In this document: piece after piece, positions 7,860 to 16,400 of the stretch
Layout of the letters: each line of letters starts with the position of its first letter
How positions within the stretch are numbered: position 1 is the first letter of the stretch
DNA from: Actinomycetes bacterium
GTDB lineage: Bacteria > Actinomycetota > Acidimicrobiia > Acidimicrobiales > Palsa-688
NCBI GenBank assembly: GCA_021847945.1
Contig: JAJZNG010000055.1
Coordinates: forward strand, 1-33,385
DNA: 33,385 nucleotides
Reading direction: 5' to 3'
Notes under the pieces: generated by a model
Seen by the model: the letters and a program-made list of their open reading frames with translations, nothing else
What the model was told of the DNA's origin: nothing
The model's database searches: none
Program-made: the position numbers and the translations under genes

Positions 7860-8822
7860 ATGAAGGCCGTCGTGCTCGTCGGCGGTGAGGGAACCCGCCT
7901 GCGTCCCCTGACGTTGAGCGTCCCGAAGCAGATGCTGCCGGTCGGCGGCAGGCCGATGATCGAGCGGGTTCTCGAATGGCTCAGCTCGCACGGGATAACC
8001 GAGGCCGTCCTGTCCCTGGGATACCGGCCGGACGCTTTCATCGAGGCCTACCCGTCGGGCGAAAGCTGCGGGGTGGCGCTCAGTTACGCCGTCGAATCCT
8101 CGCCTCTCGACACCGCTGGGGCGATACGCTTCGCTGCTTTTGAGGCCGGCCTCGACGAGGCTTTCGTCGTCGTCAACGGGGACGTACTCACCGACTTGGA
8201 CCTGACCGGGCTGGTGGCGTTCCACAGGGACAGACGCGCCGAGGCGACCATAGCGCTCACTCCTGTTGCTGACCCGTCCTCTTTCGGGGTAGTTCCGACC
8301 GACGAAGCGGGGAAAGTCGAAGCGTTCATAGAGAAGCCGCCGGCCGGTGAGGCTCCCACCAACCTCATAAATGCGGGGACCTACGTGCTCGAACGTTCAG
8401 TAATAGACCGTGTCCCGTCGGGCCGGAGGGTTTCCATCGAGCGCGAGACCTTCCCCGAGCTGGCCGCCGAGGGAAGGCTATTCGCTTTGGGATCGGACGC
8501 GGCCTGGCTCGACGCTGGCACTCCTGCCGCCTACCTGAGAGCGAACCTCGCGTACGCCGAGACGGGAACGGTAGCTGGGAGCGTCATCCGAAGCGTCGTT
8601 GGTGTCGGAGTGGAGATCGGTGAAGGTTCCTGGGTGGAGAGCTCAGTGGTAATGGACGGGGCTGTGGTCGGACCCAGAGCACGTGTGGTCGGGTCGATCG
8701 TCGGTCCCCGGGCGAATATAGGGGAGGGCGCAACCCTTGACGGGCTCTGTGTGATAGGAGCCGGTCATGCAGTCGACGCCGGGTTGGGTCTAGTCGGCGC
8801 ACGGTTGCCTGCTGTCATCTGA
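7860..8822 (+). CDS. manC: Mannose-1-phosphate guanylyltransferase-like (ManC-type) pyrophosphorylase
   Basis: Nucleotidyltransferase, 320 aa, expected to make GDP-mannose from mannose-1-phosphate and GTP. It has the signature GGEGTRLRPLT at residues 8-18, KQMLPVGGRPM, VVNGDVLTD (metal site) and FIEKPPAGEAP. It ends with a left-handed beta-helix of I/V-G repeats (GSVIRSVVGVGVEIGEGSWVE and on). The short form with these motifs matches the actinobacterial enzyme encoded by Rv3264c of M. tuberculosis. The rest of the GDP-mannose route is also in the window, which favours mannose over glucose. Base specificity cannot be proved from sequence by eye. Its 3' end overlaps the convergent cofE gene by 8 bases. 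Confidence 0.85.
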   Translation: MKAVVLVGGEGTRLRPLTLSVPKQMLPVGGRPMIERVLEWLSSHGITEAVLSLGYRPDAFIEAYPSGESCGVALSYAVESSPLDTAGAIRFAAFEAGLDEAFVVVNGDVLTDLDLTGLVAFHRDRRAEATIALTPVADPSSFGVVPTDEAGKVEAFIEKPPAGEAPTNLINAGTYVLERSVIDRVPSGRRVSIERETFPELAAEGRLFALGSDAAWLDAGTPAAYLRANLAYAETGTVAGSVIRSVVGVGVEIGEGSWVESSVVMDGAVVGPRARVVGSIVGPRANIGEGATLDGLCVIGAGHAVDAGLGLVGARLPAVI

Positions 8823-9570
8823 AGAGGTCCTCTTGGTAGGGGCGAACGATCTCACGTTTAACCGACCCCTCGCGAAGCCATGAAGAGTCCACCCCGCGGA
8901 CGATGGCTACTGGAATCCCGGTCGACTTGCCCATGACGAGCTCAGCGGCGCCAGCGATCTCGTCTGCAACGCATACTTCTGTGACGTTCAGCTCCCGCCC
9001 AAGAGCGTCCCGGGTCCCGCGAAGGTCGACTATCGCCGCCACTCCGGCACAGCCGATGGCCACGTCGGTGACACCTCGGCGCCAGGCGCGACCGAAAGTG
9101 TCGGAGATGACGACTCCAATGTTCGGGGCGCCCCTAGCTACAAGTCCGTCGCGGATCCTCCTCGCGGAGCGGTCCGGGTCGACCGGCAGTAAGGCCGCCC
9201 ACCCCGCTTCGACATTGGACAGGTCCACGCCCGAGTTAGCGCAGACGAACCCGTGGCGGGTTTCGGTCATTACCAGATCCCCGCGCCGTCGGATGACCCT
9301 AACCGCTTCCGCTTCGACGTAAACCTTGTGGGAGCGCGGGTCTGCCGGATCGACTTTCACCATGCGCCCTTCGGCCTTCGAGACGATCTTTTGGGTTACG
9401 ACCACAACGTCCCCGTCGGCCAGCACCACGCCGCCGGAATCGGGGGCCGAAGCAGGTGCACGACCCGGCTCGCCGGCCGGCGCCCGGGTAGCTGAGAAGA
9501 TGAGCTCGGCCAGGTCGTCCCCCGGGCGGATCTCTCCTATCCCTTCTAGGGGTATGAGGCTTACGGTCAC
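8815..9570 (-). CDS. cofE: Coenzyme F420-0:L-glutamate ligase
   Basis: CofE adds gamma-linked glutamates to F420-0 with GTP. The 251-aa product has GDVVVVTQKIVSKAEGR near the N-terminus and ISDTFGRAWRRGVTDVAIGC in the middle, both typical of this family, and the conserved SWLREG segment near the end. It begins at a GTG that overlaps the cofD stop as GTGA, so the pair is coupled. Unlike the mycobacterial FbiB, it has no C-terminal nitroreductase-like FMN domain that reduces dehydro-F420, so that step must be encoded elsewhere. The gene ends inside the last codons of the convergent manC. Confidence 0.92.
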   Translation of the reverse strand: MTVSLIPLEGIGEIRPGDDLAELIFSATRAPAGEPGRAPASAPDSGGVVLADGDVVVVTQKIVSKAEGRMVKVDPADPRSHKVYVEAEAVRVIRRRGDLVMTETRHGFVCANSGVDLSNVEAGWAALLPVDPDRSARRIRDGLVARGAPNIGVVISDTFGRAWRRGVTDVAIGCAGVAAIVDLRGTRDALGRELNVTEVCVADEIAGAAELVMGKSTGIPVAIVRGVDSSWLREGSVKREIVRPYQEDLFR

Positions 9571-10571
9571 TGTCGGTCCAGGGTGTTCCGCCGTGGCGGG
9601 ACGGTGGAGGCATGAGTCGCTGGGCGGGGGGAGCCACGAGACAGGACGTTGCGGGCGAGGTCCGCGGCCTTAGTTGCGTCGGACATCACTGTCGGGCAGA
9701 TTAGAACGTCCATTCCTTCGGCTTCCACCTCGGCTGCGCGTCCGGCGTCCGCCTCGTCTATGACCAGTGTCGAAGAGTAACGGGACCATATTCGTGCCAC
9801 TCCGACCACCGAAGCTTCGTGGCCCAGCTCGGCGAGCATTCGGTCGGCGGGACCTTTGAGGGCGTGGCCGTCGACGATGGGAGAAACCGCTACCGTCGAG
9901 GAACGGCGGGCGGCCACCGCCTCTCCGATACCGCCTGTAGCGAGCACGGGGCCGATCGACACTACGGGGTTGGACGGGCAGATCACGATCGTGTCGCAAG
10001 ATGCGATGGCCCCTAGCACGCCGGGGGCTGCCGTCGCAGTGTCTGCTCCGCTCAACTCGACGTTACGTACGGGAACCTGGTGACGTTCCTTGACGAAGTA
10101 CTCCTGGAAGTCGAGTTCCAACTCCCCGCCGGTGCCGTCAGCGACGAACACCTTGGTGTGGACCGGATCGTCGGACATAGGGATGATCCTCACCCCCACC
10201 GACCACCTTGCTGCCACTTCTGCGGTCACCTGGCTCAGCGTCGCTCCTTCGTCCAGCCGGCTCGTCCGGTACAGGTGCGTACCAAGGTCCCGGTCGCCCA
10301 GATTGAACCAGCCAAGTCGGCCCTGGCTCAACTCTCGCAGCTCCCGCATCGCACTCCAGGTCTCTCCTCCGAGGCCCCATCCCGAGGTCGGGTTGATGGC
10401 CCCGGCAAGGGTGTAGGTGACAGTGTCCAGGTCGGGGGATACGTGAAGGCCATGCATGATCGTGTCGTCACCGGTGTTGACGACAGCCGTTATCTCCTCG
10501 GGAGCGATCACCGAGGACAGCCCGGCGAGCATCCGGGCTGCACCCACACCTCCGCACAGAGCGACTATCAC
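9567..10571 (-). CDS. cofD: 2-phospho-L-lactate (or phosphoenolpyruvate) transferase, F420 biosynthesis
   Basis: CofD/FbiA joins the lactyl or enolpyruvyl guanosine diphosphate to the deazaflavin Fo, making F420-0 or its dehydro form. From the GTG at 10571 the product is 334 aa and opens with IVALCGGVGAARMLAGL, the family N-terminus. It continues with VVNTGDD, HGLHVSPDLDTVTYTLAG, the GDRDLGTHLYRT region and ICPSNPVVSIGPVL, all diagnostic. The frame stays open to 10874, but the upstream codons lie inside the glycosyltransferase gene and resemble nothing. A TAGCGT -10-like element ends 7 nt before the GTG, using the glycosyltransferase stop codon. The gene is coupled to cofE. cofC and the Fo synthase genes are not in the window. 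Confidence 0.93.
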   Translation of the reverse strand: MIVALCGGVGAARMLAGLSSVIAPEEITAVVNTGDDTIMHGLHVSPDLDTVTYTLAGAINPTSGWGLGGETWSAMRELRELSQGRLGWFNLGDRDLGTHLYRTSRLDEGATLSQVTAEVAARWSVGVRIIPMSDDPVHTKVFVADGTGGELELDFQEYFVKERHQVPVRNVELSGADTATAAPGVLGAIASCDTIVICPSNPVVSIGPVLATGGIGEAVAARRSSTVAVSPIVDGHALKGPADRMLAELGHEASVVGVARIWSRYSSTLVIDEADAGRAAEVEAEGMDVLICPTVMSDATKAADLARNVLSRGSPRPATHASTVPPRRNTLDRQ

Positions 10572-10578
10572 CCGCTCT

Positions 10579-10584
10579 ACGCTA
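10579..10584 (-). promoter_or_regulatory. Putative -10 element, leaderless arrangement, cofD
   Basis: On the minus strand TAGCGT ends 7 nt before the cofD GTG. Its TAG is also the stop codon of the upstream glycosyltransferase gene, so it could give cofDE a transcript of their own. Confidence 0.45.
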
Positions 10585-11814
10585 CTGTCGCCAGTGGCGA
10601 AGGCGGACACGGCGGGATTCCATAACCGACGAGAACGCTGTCTCGAAGCCTCCAGCGCGCATGTCTCTAAGGGCTTTGCGCGAGCGTCGCCGTTCGGTGC
10701 TGGACGGCCCCGGGGGGAGCAGCCCGACGGTGGCAGCGGCGAGACGGCCCGGTTCCCGGGGCGGGACCAAAGCGCCGGGAGGTCGAAATGCGTCGTTGTT
10801 ATCTCGGGCGGTGCCAGCGAGAATCTCCGCAGGCCCTCCAGCGTCTCCGGCCACGACTGGTGTCCCGCAGGCAAGAGCTTCGACGATCACGAGCCCGAAA
10901 GGCTCGGGCTCCGAGGAAACCTGCACGAATACGTCGCAATCCGCCATGATCTCAGCGACATCGCTTCGAGGTCCGAGCCAGTGAACGCCTCGCATGGACC
11001 GCGCCGCAGACTCGAGGCTCGCAGCGTAACCTTCCTTTCCGGGAACGGCCGGACCGGCGATGACCAGTTCGGCTTCGGGTCGGTGGCCTCTTATAATCGG
11101 GAAAGCGTCGAGGAGAGTGTCGAATCCTTTCCACGTGTCGAGCCGGGCTACCGAACCGACCAGGGGAACCTCGTCGGAGATACCCGCTTCCCGCCTAAAA
11201 GTGCCAGCCCGCCCAGGATTGAATATTGCGGGATCCGCCTCGTCGGTGACGACTACGACGTTGGCTTGGTCGAGTTGTGCAGCGACGGCGTCGGAGATCG
11301 CGATCACGCGCTGAGCGAACCTCCTTGCGAGGAAGCGTTCCAGCCGGAGGGCTAGGCTGGACTGGAAGACGATCTCCCTTGCGTGCCAGACGTGGGGTCG
11401 TCCAGCCACGAGGGCTGCTGCCCAGCCGTACCAGCAGTGAAGCGAGTTCGAGTGCACGACGTCCGCTTCGGTGCGTCGAGCGAGAATCGACAGGGCGAGG
11501 ACGCTTCGTGGCCAGCCGAGGGCGTACCGTAGCCAGCGGACCGGCGAACCGCTCGTAGTCAGACGGTCCATGGCAACGATATGCACGGAGGCACCGGCGT
11601 CGCGGTACTCGCCGGCGAGTACCGGCGGGGATGGGAGAGCGACGTGGCAGTCCCAACCCGACGCGGTCATCTCGTGTATCAGCCCGATTAGCGCCCGTTC
11701 GGATCCGCCTCCGTCCGCCACCGGCTGTACGCTAAGCAGCCTGGGGGCCTTGCGGCCGGTCAAACGGGCTTGGTGGGCGGGCCGCAACGGGCGAACGGGC
11801 CGCAAAGGGTCCAC
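10582..11814 (-). CDS. GT4 family glycosyltransferase (GT-B fold)
   Basis: A retaining GT-B glycosyltransferase, 410 aa from GTG 11814. The N-domain begins APRLLSVQPVADGGGSERAL, the glycine-rich acceptor-side loop of family 4. The C-domain has VGSVARLDTWKGFDTLLDAF, VIAGPAVPG, and the EX7E donor motif with Glu304 and Glu312, followed by ACGTPVVAGDAGGPAEI. Family members transfer sugars from GDP-mannose, UDP-sugars or similar. GDP-mannose is a fair guess because that route is encoded nearby, but the sequence does not fix the donor. The frame is open to 12126, yet the extra codons are antisense to the reductase gene. GTG 11814 or TTG 11763 are the realistic starts. cofD follows 10 bases after its stop. 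Confidence 0.88.
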   Translation of the reverse strand: MDPLRPVRPLRPAHQARLTGRKAPRLLSVQPVADGGGSERALIGLIHEMTASGWDCHVALPSPPVLAGEYRDAGASVHIVAMDRLTTSGSPVRWLRYALGWPRSVLALSILARRTEADVVHSNSLHCWYGWAAALVAGRPHVWHAREIVFQSSLALRLERFLARRFAQRVIAISDAVAAQLDQANVVVVTDEADPAIFNPGRAGTFRREAGISDEVPLVGSVARLDTWKGFDTLLDAFPIIRGHRPEAELVIAGPAVPGKEGYAASLESAARSMRGVHWLGPRSDVAEIMADCDVFVQVSSEPEPFGLVIVEALACGTPVVAGDAGGPAEILAGTARDNNDAFRPPGALVPPREPGRLAAATVGLLPPGPSSTERRRSRKALRDMRAGGFETAFSSVMESRRVRLRHWRQ

Positions 11815-11895
11815 AAGACGGGCACCAGTCCATGTTATGTCACGGTCCGTCGACGGGACTACGAGACGTTCGAGCGTTGGCTCGCCGGGAGAGGG

Positions 11896-11901
11896 TAGGG
11901 T
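11896..11901 (+). promoter_or_regulatory. Putative -10 element, leaderless arrangement, reductase at 11909
   Basis: TAGGGT ends 7 nt before the ATG at 11909. It lies in the roughly 94-nt divergent gap shared with the GT4 gene. Confidence 0.5.
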
Positions 11902-11908
11902 CTCGTCG

Positions 11909-12802
11909 ATGCGCGTTTTGGTCACCGGTATCAAAGGGTTCGTCGGGTCCTGGCTAGTGGCCCACTTCGAAACCAGCGGGGACACCGTCACCGGGCTGGA
12001 CGAGCACGTCGACGTCACCGACGCCGGGGCCCTTCGTGAAGCTGTAGTTGGAGTCGCACCTGAGGCCATAGTGCACCTGGCCGCCCTTTCCAGCGTAGGG
12101 TCGTCGTGGGGGGAATCCAGCCGCACCTACGAGGTGAACACCGTCGGTAGTGCGAATCTCCTTGACGCGGCTGCGGCCTGCGCTTGTCCACCGCGGGTCC
12201 TCCTCGTTAGCTCCTCCGAGGTGTACGGATGGGCCGGCTGGGATGCTCTCCCGGCCAGAGAAGAAACGCCTGTCAGGCCGCTGAGCCCGTACGCCGCTAG
12301 TAAGGCAGCCGCCGAGATCGTGGCGGCTCAGATGTTCAGGGCCCGCAAGTTGGAAGTGATAGTCGCACGGCCGTTCAACCACACAGGCCCAGGCCAGACC
12401 GCCAGTTTTGTCGTGCCTGCCCTCGCCTCACAAGTCGCTGCGGCCGTGGGTTCGGGGGCTTCTAGTATCCAAACTGGCAACCTCGACGTCAACCGCGACA
12501 TCAGCGACGTCCGCGACGTGGTTGTCGCCTACCGTCTTTTGCTTGAAAGGGGCCGACCCGGTCAGGTCTACAACGTCTGCAGTGGACGGTCTGTGTCTAT
12601 CAGAAGCGTCGCTGAGCGTCTTGTCGAGCTTTCCGGTCTCGACATCCCGATAACCGTCGATCCCGACCGTGTGCGGCCGGTAGACGTTCCAGACCTCTGG
12701 GGCGACCCTGGCAGGCTGGTATCCGAGTGCGGGTGGGAGCCTGCCTACAGTTTGGACAGGACGCTCAGGGACGTCCTCGACTACTGGAAGGCGATCTCCT
12801 GA
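11909..12802 (+). CDS. GDP-6-deoxy-D-mannose reductase-like SDR epimerase/reductase
   Basis: An extended short-chain dehydrogenase/reductase of 297 aa. The nucleotide loop is TGIKGFVGS at the N-terminus, and the catalytic YxxxK is Tyr128 and Lys132 in YAASKAA. Several segments match GDP-4-keto-6-deoxy-D-mannose reductase (RMD), which makes GDP-D-rhamnose: ARPFNHTGPGQ, GNLDVNRDISDVRDVV, VYNVCSGRSVSI, and the closing DRVRPVDVPDLWGD. The partner dehydratase GMD is not in the window, so the enzyme either uses product made elsewhere or acts on another NDP-4-keto sugar. It converges on the small minus-strand gene with only 13 bases between stops. Confidence 0.82.
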   Translation: MRVLVTGIKGFVGSWLVAHFETSGDTVTGLDEHVDVTDAGALREAVVGVAPEAIVHLAALSSVGSSWGESSRTYEVNTVGSANLLDAAAACACPPRVLLVSSSEVYGWAGWDALPAREETPVRPLSPYAASKAAAEIVAAQMFRARKLEVIVARPFNHTGPGQTASFVVPALASQVAAAVGSGASSIQTGNLDVNRDISDVRDVVVAYRLLLERGRPGQVYNVCSGRSVSIRSVAERLVELSGLDIPITVDPDRVRPVDVPDLWGDPGRLVSECGWEPAYSLDRTLRDVLDYWKAIS

Positions 12803-12815
12803 GGTCCCGGTGGCT

Positions 12816-13211
12816 TCAGGAGATCCCTAGTGCGGAGCGGATGGCCTGTTCTTGGCTGAGCGCGGTCGCGCGGACGGTCTTGACTGTCTTGCGGGCAGCC
12901 TCGGGGAGGGCTTCTTCGATCCGGTCGAGGCGCTCGTCGGCCTGCTTGCGGGCAGGAGCAACAGCAGCGTCGACGATCTTGGCGACACTGCCGAGCTGAG
13001 ACAGTAAAACGTCGAAATTCGGGAGCGTCTGAACCGGCGCGTCCTTGGTCAATTTCGAGAACTGCTTAGCCATCTCCACCCGTCGGACTTGCGCCCGCTG
13101 GAAGCTGAGGACGCCCAAGCCGACCGCAACGTATGCTGCCTCCTTGAGGGCTTCGCCGATACCGGCTGCAGCCTTGTCCCACTCGATGCCCGGTAGGCTC
13201 GTGCTAGCCAT
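12816..13211 (-). CDS. Small helical protein of unknown function
   Basis: A 131-aa product that I cannot place in a named family. Residues about 18-40 form a moderately hydrophobic segment (GEALKEAAYVAVGLGVLSFQ). The rest is predicted amphipathic helix rich in Lys, Arg, Glu and Ala, with a C-terminal heptad-like DERLDRIEEALPEAARKTV. This composition recalls phasin-like or heparin-binding surface proteins of actinobacteria, but that is only a resemblance. It has the clearest Shine-Dalgarno in the window, GAAAGG with an 8-nt gap to the ATG, and a good -10 (TATACT) 40 nt upstream. It therefore appears to be a leadered, possibly strongly expressed gene, with an inverted repeat around its promoter. 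Confidence 0.85.
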   Translation of the reverse strand: MASTSLPGIEWDKAAAGIGEALKEAAYVAVGLGVLSFQRAQVRRVEMAKQFSKLTKDAPVQTLPNFDVLLSQLGSVAKIVDAAVAPARKQADERLDRIEEALPEAARKTVKTVRATALSQEQAIRSALGIS

Positions 13212-13219
13212 TGTCGTAA

Positions 13220-13225
13220 CCTTTC
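13220..13225 (-). promoter_or_regulatory. Shine-Dalgarno of the small helical protein gene
   Basis: GAAAGG on the minus strand with an 8-nt gap to the ATG at 13211. It fixes this start and stands out because most promoter-proximal genes here lack a visible Shine-Dalgarno. Confidence 0.7.
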
Positions 13226-13241
13226 AGTAGAAAATGTCAAC

Positions 13242-13270
13242 TGCTAACTAGAGTATAACAGCAGTTAGCA
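13242..13270 (-). promoter_or_regulatory. Inverted repeat around a -10 box (candidate operator)
   Basis: Eight-base arms TGCTAACT (13242-13249) and AGTTAGCA (13263-13270) are perfect inverted repeats with a 13-nt spacer. The spacer contains TATACT on the minus strand (13252-13257), a strong match to a -10 box for the gene at 13211. The left arm would fall at about the transcription start. This is the expected layout for a repressor site. Confidence 0.5.
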
Positions 13271-13285
13271 CCTGTGACTGGGTAG

Positions 13286-13319
13286 AGGAAAGCTAGTGAC
13301 ATAAGTCACTAGCTTTCCT
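13286..13319. repeat. Perfect 15-bp-arm palindrome with 4-nt loop
   Basis: The left arm AGGAAAGCTAGTGAC (13286-13300) and right arm GTCACTAGCTTTCCT (13305-13319) are exact reverse complements separated by ATAA. The element lies between two divergent genes and is AT-richer than its surroundings. Neither side has a proper T-tract (only CTTTCTCT on the plus strand) and no gene reads into it, so an ordinary terminator role is unlikely. A dimeric protein-binding site or an RNA hairpin is more plausible. Confidence 0.8.
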
Positions 13320-13387
13320 TTCTCTGCACGTGAATAGTTACTTCGGGGGCTGGAGTCGAGACCCTCCACCGGAAAGGGCGGACGGTG

Positions 13388-13400
13388 CGGGGCAGCCCCG
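13388..13400. other. Short GC hairpin upstream of the large GT2 gene
   Basis: CGGGG and CCCCG form a 5-bp stem around a CAG loop, 30 nt upstream of the ATG at 13431. No function can be assigned. Confidence 0.3.
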
Positions 13401-13413
13401 TGTGGCCGTTAAC

Positions 13414-13419
13414 TACTGT
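13414..13419 (+). promoter_or_regulatory. Possible -10 element, large GT2 gene
   Basis: TACTGT ends 11 nt before the ATG at 13431. The overlapping TAACTA just upstream is another weak candidate. Confidence 0.35.
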
Positions 13420-13430
13420 TGTTTACCCGG

Positions 13431-16400
13431 ATGCCGACGGACCCACTTACTGCCGAGCCTGTAGCGACCCCAGCGGTAGCCGCTGTGGTGGTTATCCGTG
13501 ACCCCGGTTCCGGGCTTGACGAGTCGCTACGGGCGCTCGGCAACCAGGATTACCCGAACCTGTCGCTGATAATCGTAGACACGACAGGCGACCCGGAGGC
13601 TTCTCTGCGTATAGAGGCGGCCGCGCCTGGCGCGTACGTCTTGCGGCTCAAGGCTGACACCGGTTTCTCGGCCGCTGTGAACGCCGCACTAGGAATGGTC
13701 GAAGGGGCTTCGCACTTTTTGATCTGCCACGATGACGTAGCTCCGAGCCCAGACGCGGTTCGCCTCCTAGTCGAAGAGGCGTTTCGCTCCAACGCTGGCA
13801 TTGCGAGCCCCAAGTACGTCGAGTGGGATCGCCCCGACCATCTTATGGCGGTGGGCGCGACGACCGACTGGGCAGGGATGGTCCGTGGACTAATGGAGCC
13901 AGGAGAGCTCGACCAGGCCCAGCACGATCGTGTGCGTGAGATACTTGTAGCGCCCGGCGGCATGACGCTGGTCAGGTCGGACCTTTTTCGGACACTCGGC
14001 GGTTTCGCCACCTGTTTCGATGGCGAAGGCCGCGATCTCGACCTGTCGTGGCGTGCCAAGCTTCTCGGAGCTCGACTGGTAGTCGTACCAGCGGCGACCG
14101 TCCGCCACGCTCAGGACCTTCACGGCGCAGACCATCAAAAAGGCGCTGATCAGGAACTAGCGGCGCGTCGCAGGCGTGAATCCGAGGTTGCACGCTACCG
14201 GACGGTACTCACCTGCTACAAGTGGTTCAATCTCGCCTGGACGCTTCCCCTCGGCCTGCTGTGGGCCGTGCTCGAAGCGCTAGTGCTCGCCGGGCGCGGC
14301 CGAAGAGCTGAAGCCTGGGCGACGCTGAGCGCTCCGGTGCTAGCACTGCGCCAGCCTAGAGATCTCCTGCGCTCCCGGAGAACTGTCCAACGAAGTCGAC
14401 GAGTCGGGGATCGGGCGCTGAGGTCGCTGCAAGCGGGAACAGCCGGGCAGGTAACAGCCTTCTTGCGCTCCCGGGCCGATCACCTGCGGATCGGCGCTGA
14501 CCACCACGAAAGCGCTGATCGCAACGTAGAGGGAAACCAGGCGGCCCGCGACGATCAAGGACGTCCGCTCATCGTTCAGGGCGGTCGCAAAGTGCTGGTG
14601 GCGTTGTTGGCAGTAGGCCTAGTGGTGTTCGTGTTCGGTTCTCGTAACATCCTCGGCCATGGCGTGCCCCAGATCGGACAGCTACCCCACGCGACCTCTG
14701 GATGGGCTTCGATCTGGTCTGACTGGTGGTCGGGTTGGCAGACGTCTGGCCTCGGGGTAGCAAGTCCGGCCACACCAATGCTGGCTCTCATAGGCGTCGC
14801 TGCTACGGCGCTGTTCGGAGCTGTGGGCACTCTCGCCCAGGTACTTGCGCTGATCGCCTTCATCATTGGGCCCGCCGGTGCTTACAGGGGTGCGAGGTGG
14901 TGGGGCTCGAAGCGGGGACAACTGCTCGCTGCCGTGACCTATGCAGTAGTTCCACTCGCCTACAACGCCCTTTCCAAAGGCGATTGGGAGGGTTTGGTGG
15001 CCTATGCGGCCGCACCGTGGGTGCTCTCCCGTATGGTCGAGCTCTCCGCTTCGATACCCGTCCCTCGCGGAGCTTCCGCGGCTCTCGTCTCGAAGGTTCT
15101 CGTCCTAGGGGCGCTAGTTGGGGCAACGGCCACAAGCGCACCGTCGTTCTTCTACGTCGCTCTGATCGTCGGGATTGGCCTCGTAGCAGGTTCCGTAGTC
15201 GCAGGAGACACGGCGCCAGTCGTGCGCTTAGCGGCGGGAACGGTGACCGCGGTGGCGGTCGGTTTCGTCCTCAGCCTGCCTTGGTCGGCGACGGTCATCT
15301 CCAGTCCCACCGCCATTGGCGGGCCATCCCTGTCGGCCGAGGATCGACTGGGGTGGGCATCGGTATTGCGATTTCACACCGGCCCTTACGGTTCGGGCGC
15401 TTGGGAGTGGCTCGTCTTGATAGCCGCCGCACTCGCCTTGGTGTTGGGCCGGGGTTGGAGGCTGGCGTGGGCCTCACGCATGTGGACGGTAGCGCTACTG
15501 TGCTTCGGAGTCGCGTGGGCTTCTAGTAGGGGAACGCTGCCCAACCTGCCTGCGGACGTGCTGTTAGCTCCAGCAGCGGCCGCCTTGGCGAGCGCTGTAG
15601 CTCTCGGGGCGGCAGCGTTCGAGATCGACCTGCCCGGATACCGCTTCGGTTGGCGTCAGGGGGCCGCTGCTGCGGGGGCTGTCTGCCTGGCGCTCGCAGC
15701 GGTTCCGTTCGTCGCAGCGTCGGGCAGCGGGCGCTGGGACATGCCGTCTTCGAGCCCTTCGAGCGCTCTGTCGCTTCTGCCCAGCCCGTCAGCGGGAGGA
15801 TATCGAGTCCTGTGGGTCGGCGTTCCCGATGCGCTGCCGCTCGCGAGCCGGCGACTCGAGCCTGGGTTCGGCTACGCGACCACATTCGGGACCAACCCCT
15901 CCCTGACCGACGAATTCCCGACCGGCTCGCCAGGAGCCTCGCCGATCCTCGCCAGCGACCTCATCGCCGCCCAGGATCAGCTGACCACACGGTTGGGACA
16001 TCTTCTCGCGCCGGCAGGGGTGCGCTACATCGTTGTAGCTAACCACACAGGGCCAACCGGTTCCGGGTCCCGATCCGTTCCGGTCCCCGAAGCCTTGCTG
16101 GCAGGCCTCGAAACGCAGACCGACCTAGCTCCCTTAGACGTCGGCGACAGCCACTATCAGGTGTACGAGAACTCGGCGTGGTCTCCGGTGCGTTCGCAGC
16201 TGCCCCCGGGCGCGATCGGCGTCGCCTTGTCAGAAAGTGCAGACTCGTCGAGGACGAAGACCTATCAGGCGCAGCGTCCCCTGCAACAGACCGAACTGAG
16301 CGGGTCCACAGGGGTCCTCGGCAAAGGGCCGGGAGCTGTGTCTGGGACGCTGGCAACCGGGAACGTGACATACGTAGGGTACACATTCTCGAAGGACTGG

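Noticed and set aside
10572-10874. N-terminal extension of the cofD frame
   Set aside because: The CofD family starts at the CGGVGAARML segment; the extra codons lie within the GT4 gene and look non-coding.
11471-11908. N-terminal extension of the RMD-like reductase frame
   Set aside because: The Rossmann motif begins right after ATG 11909, and the extension is antisense to the GT4 gene.
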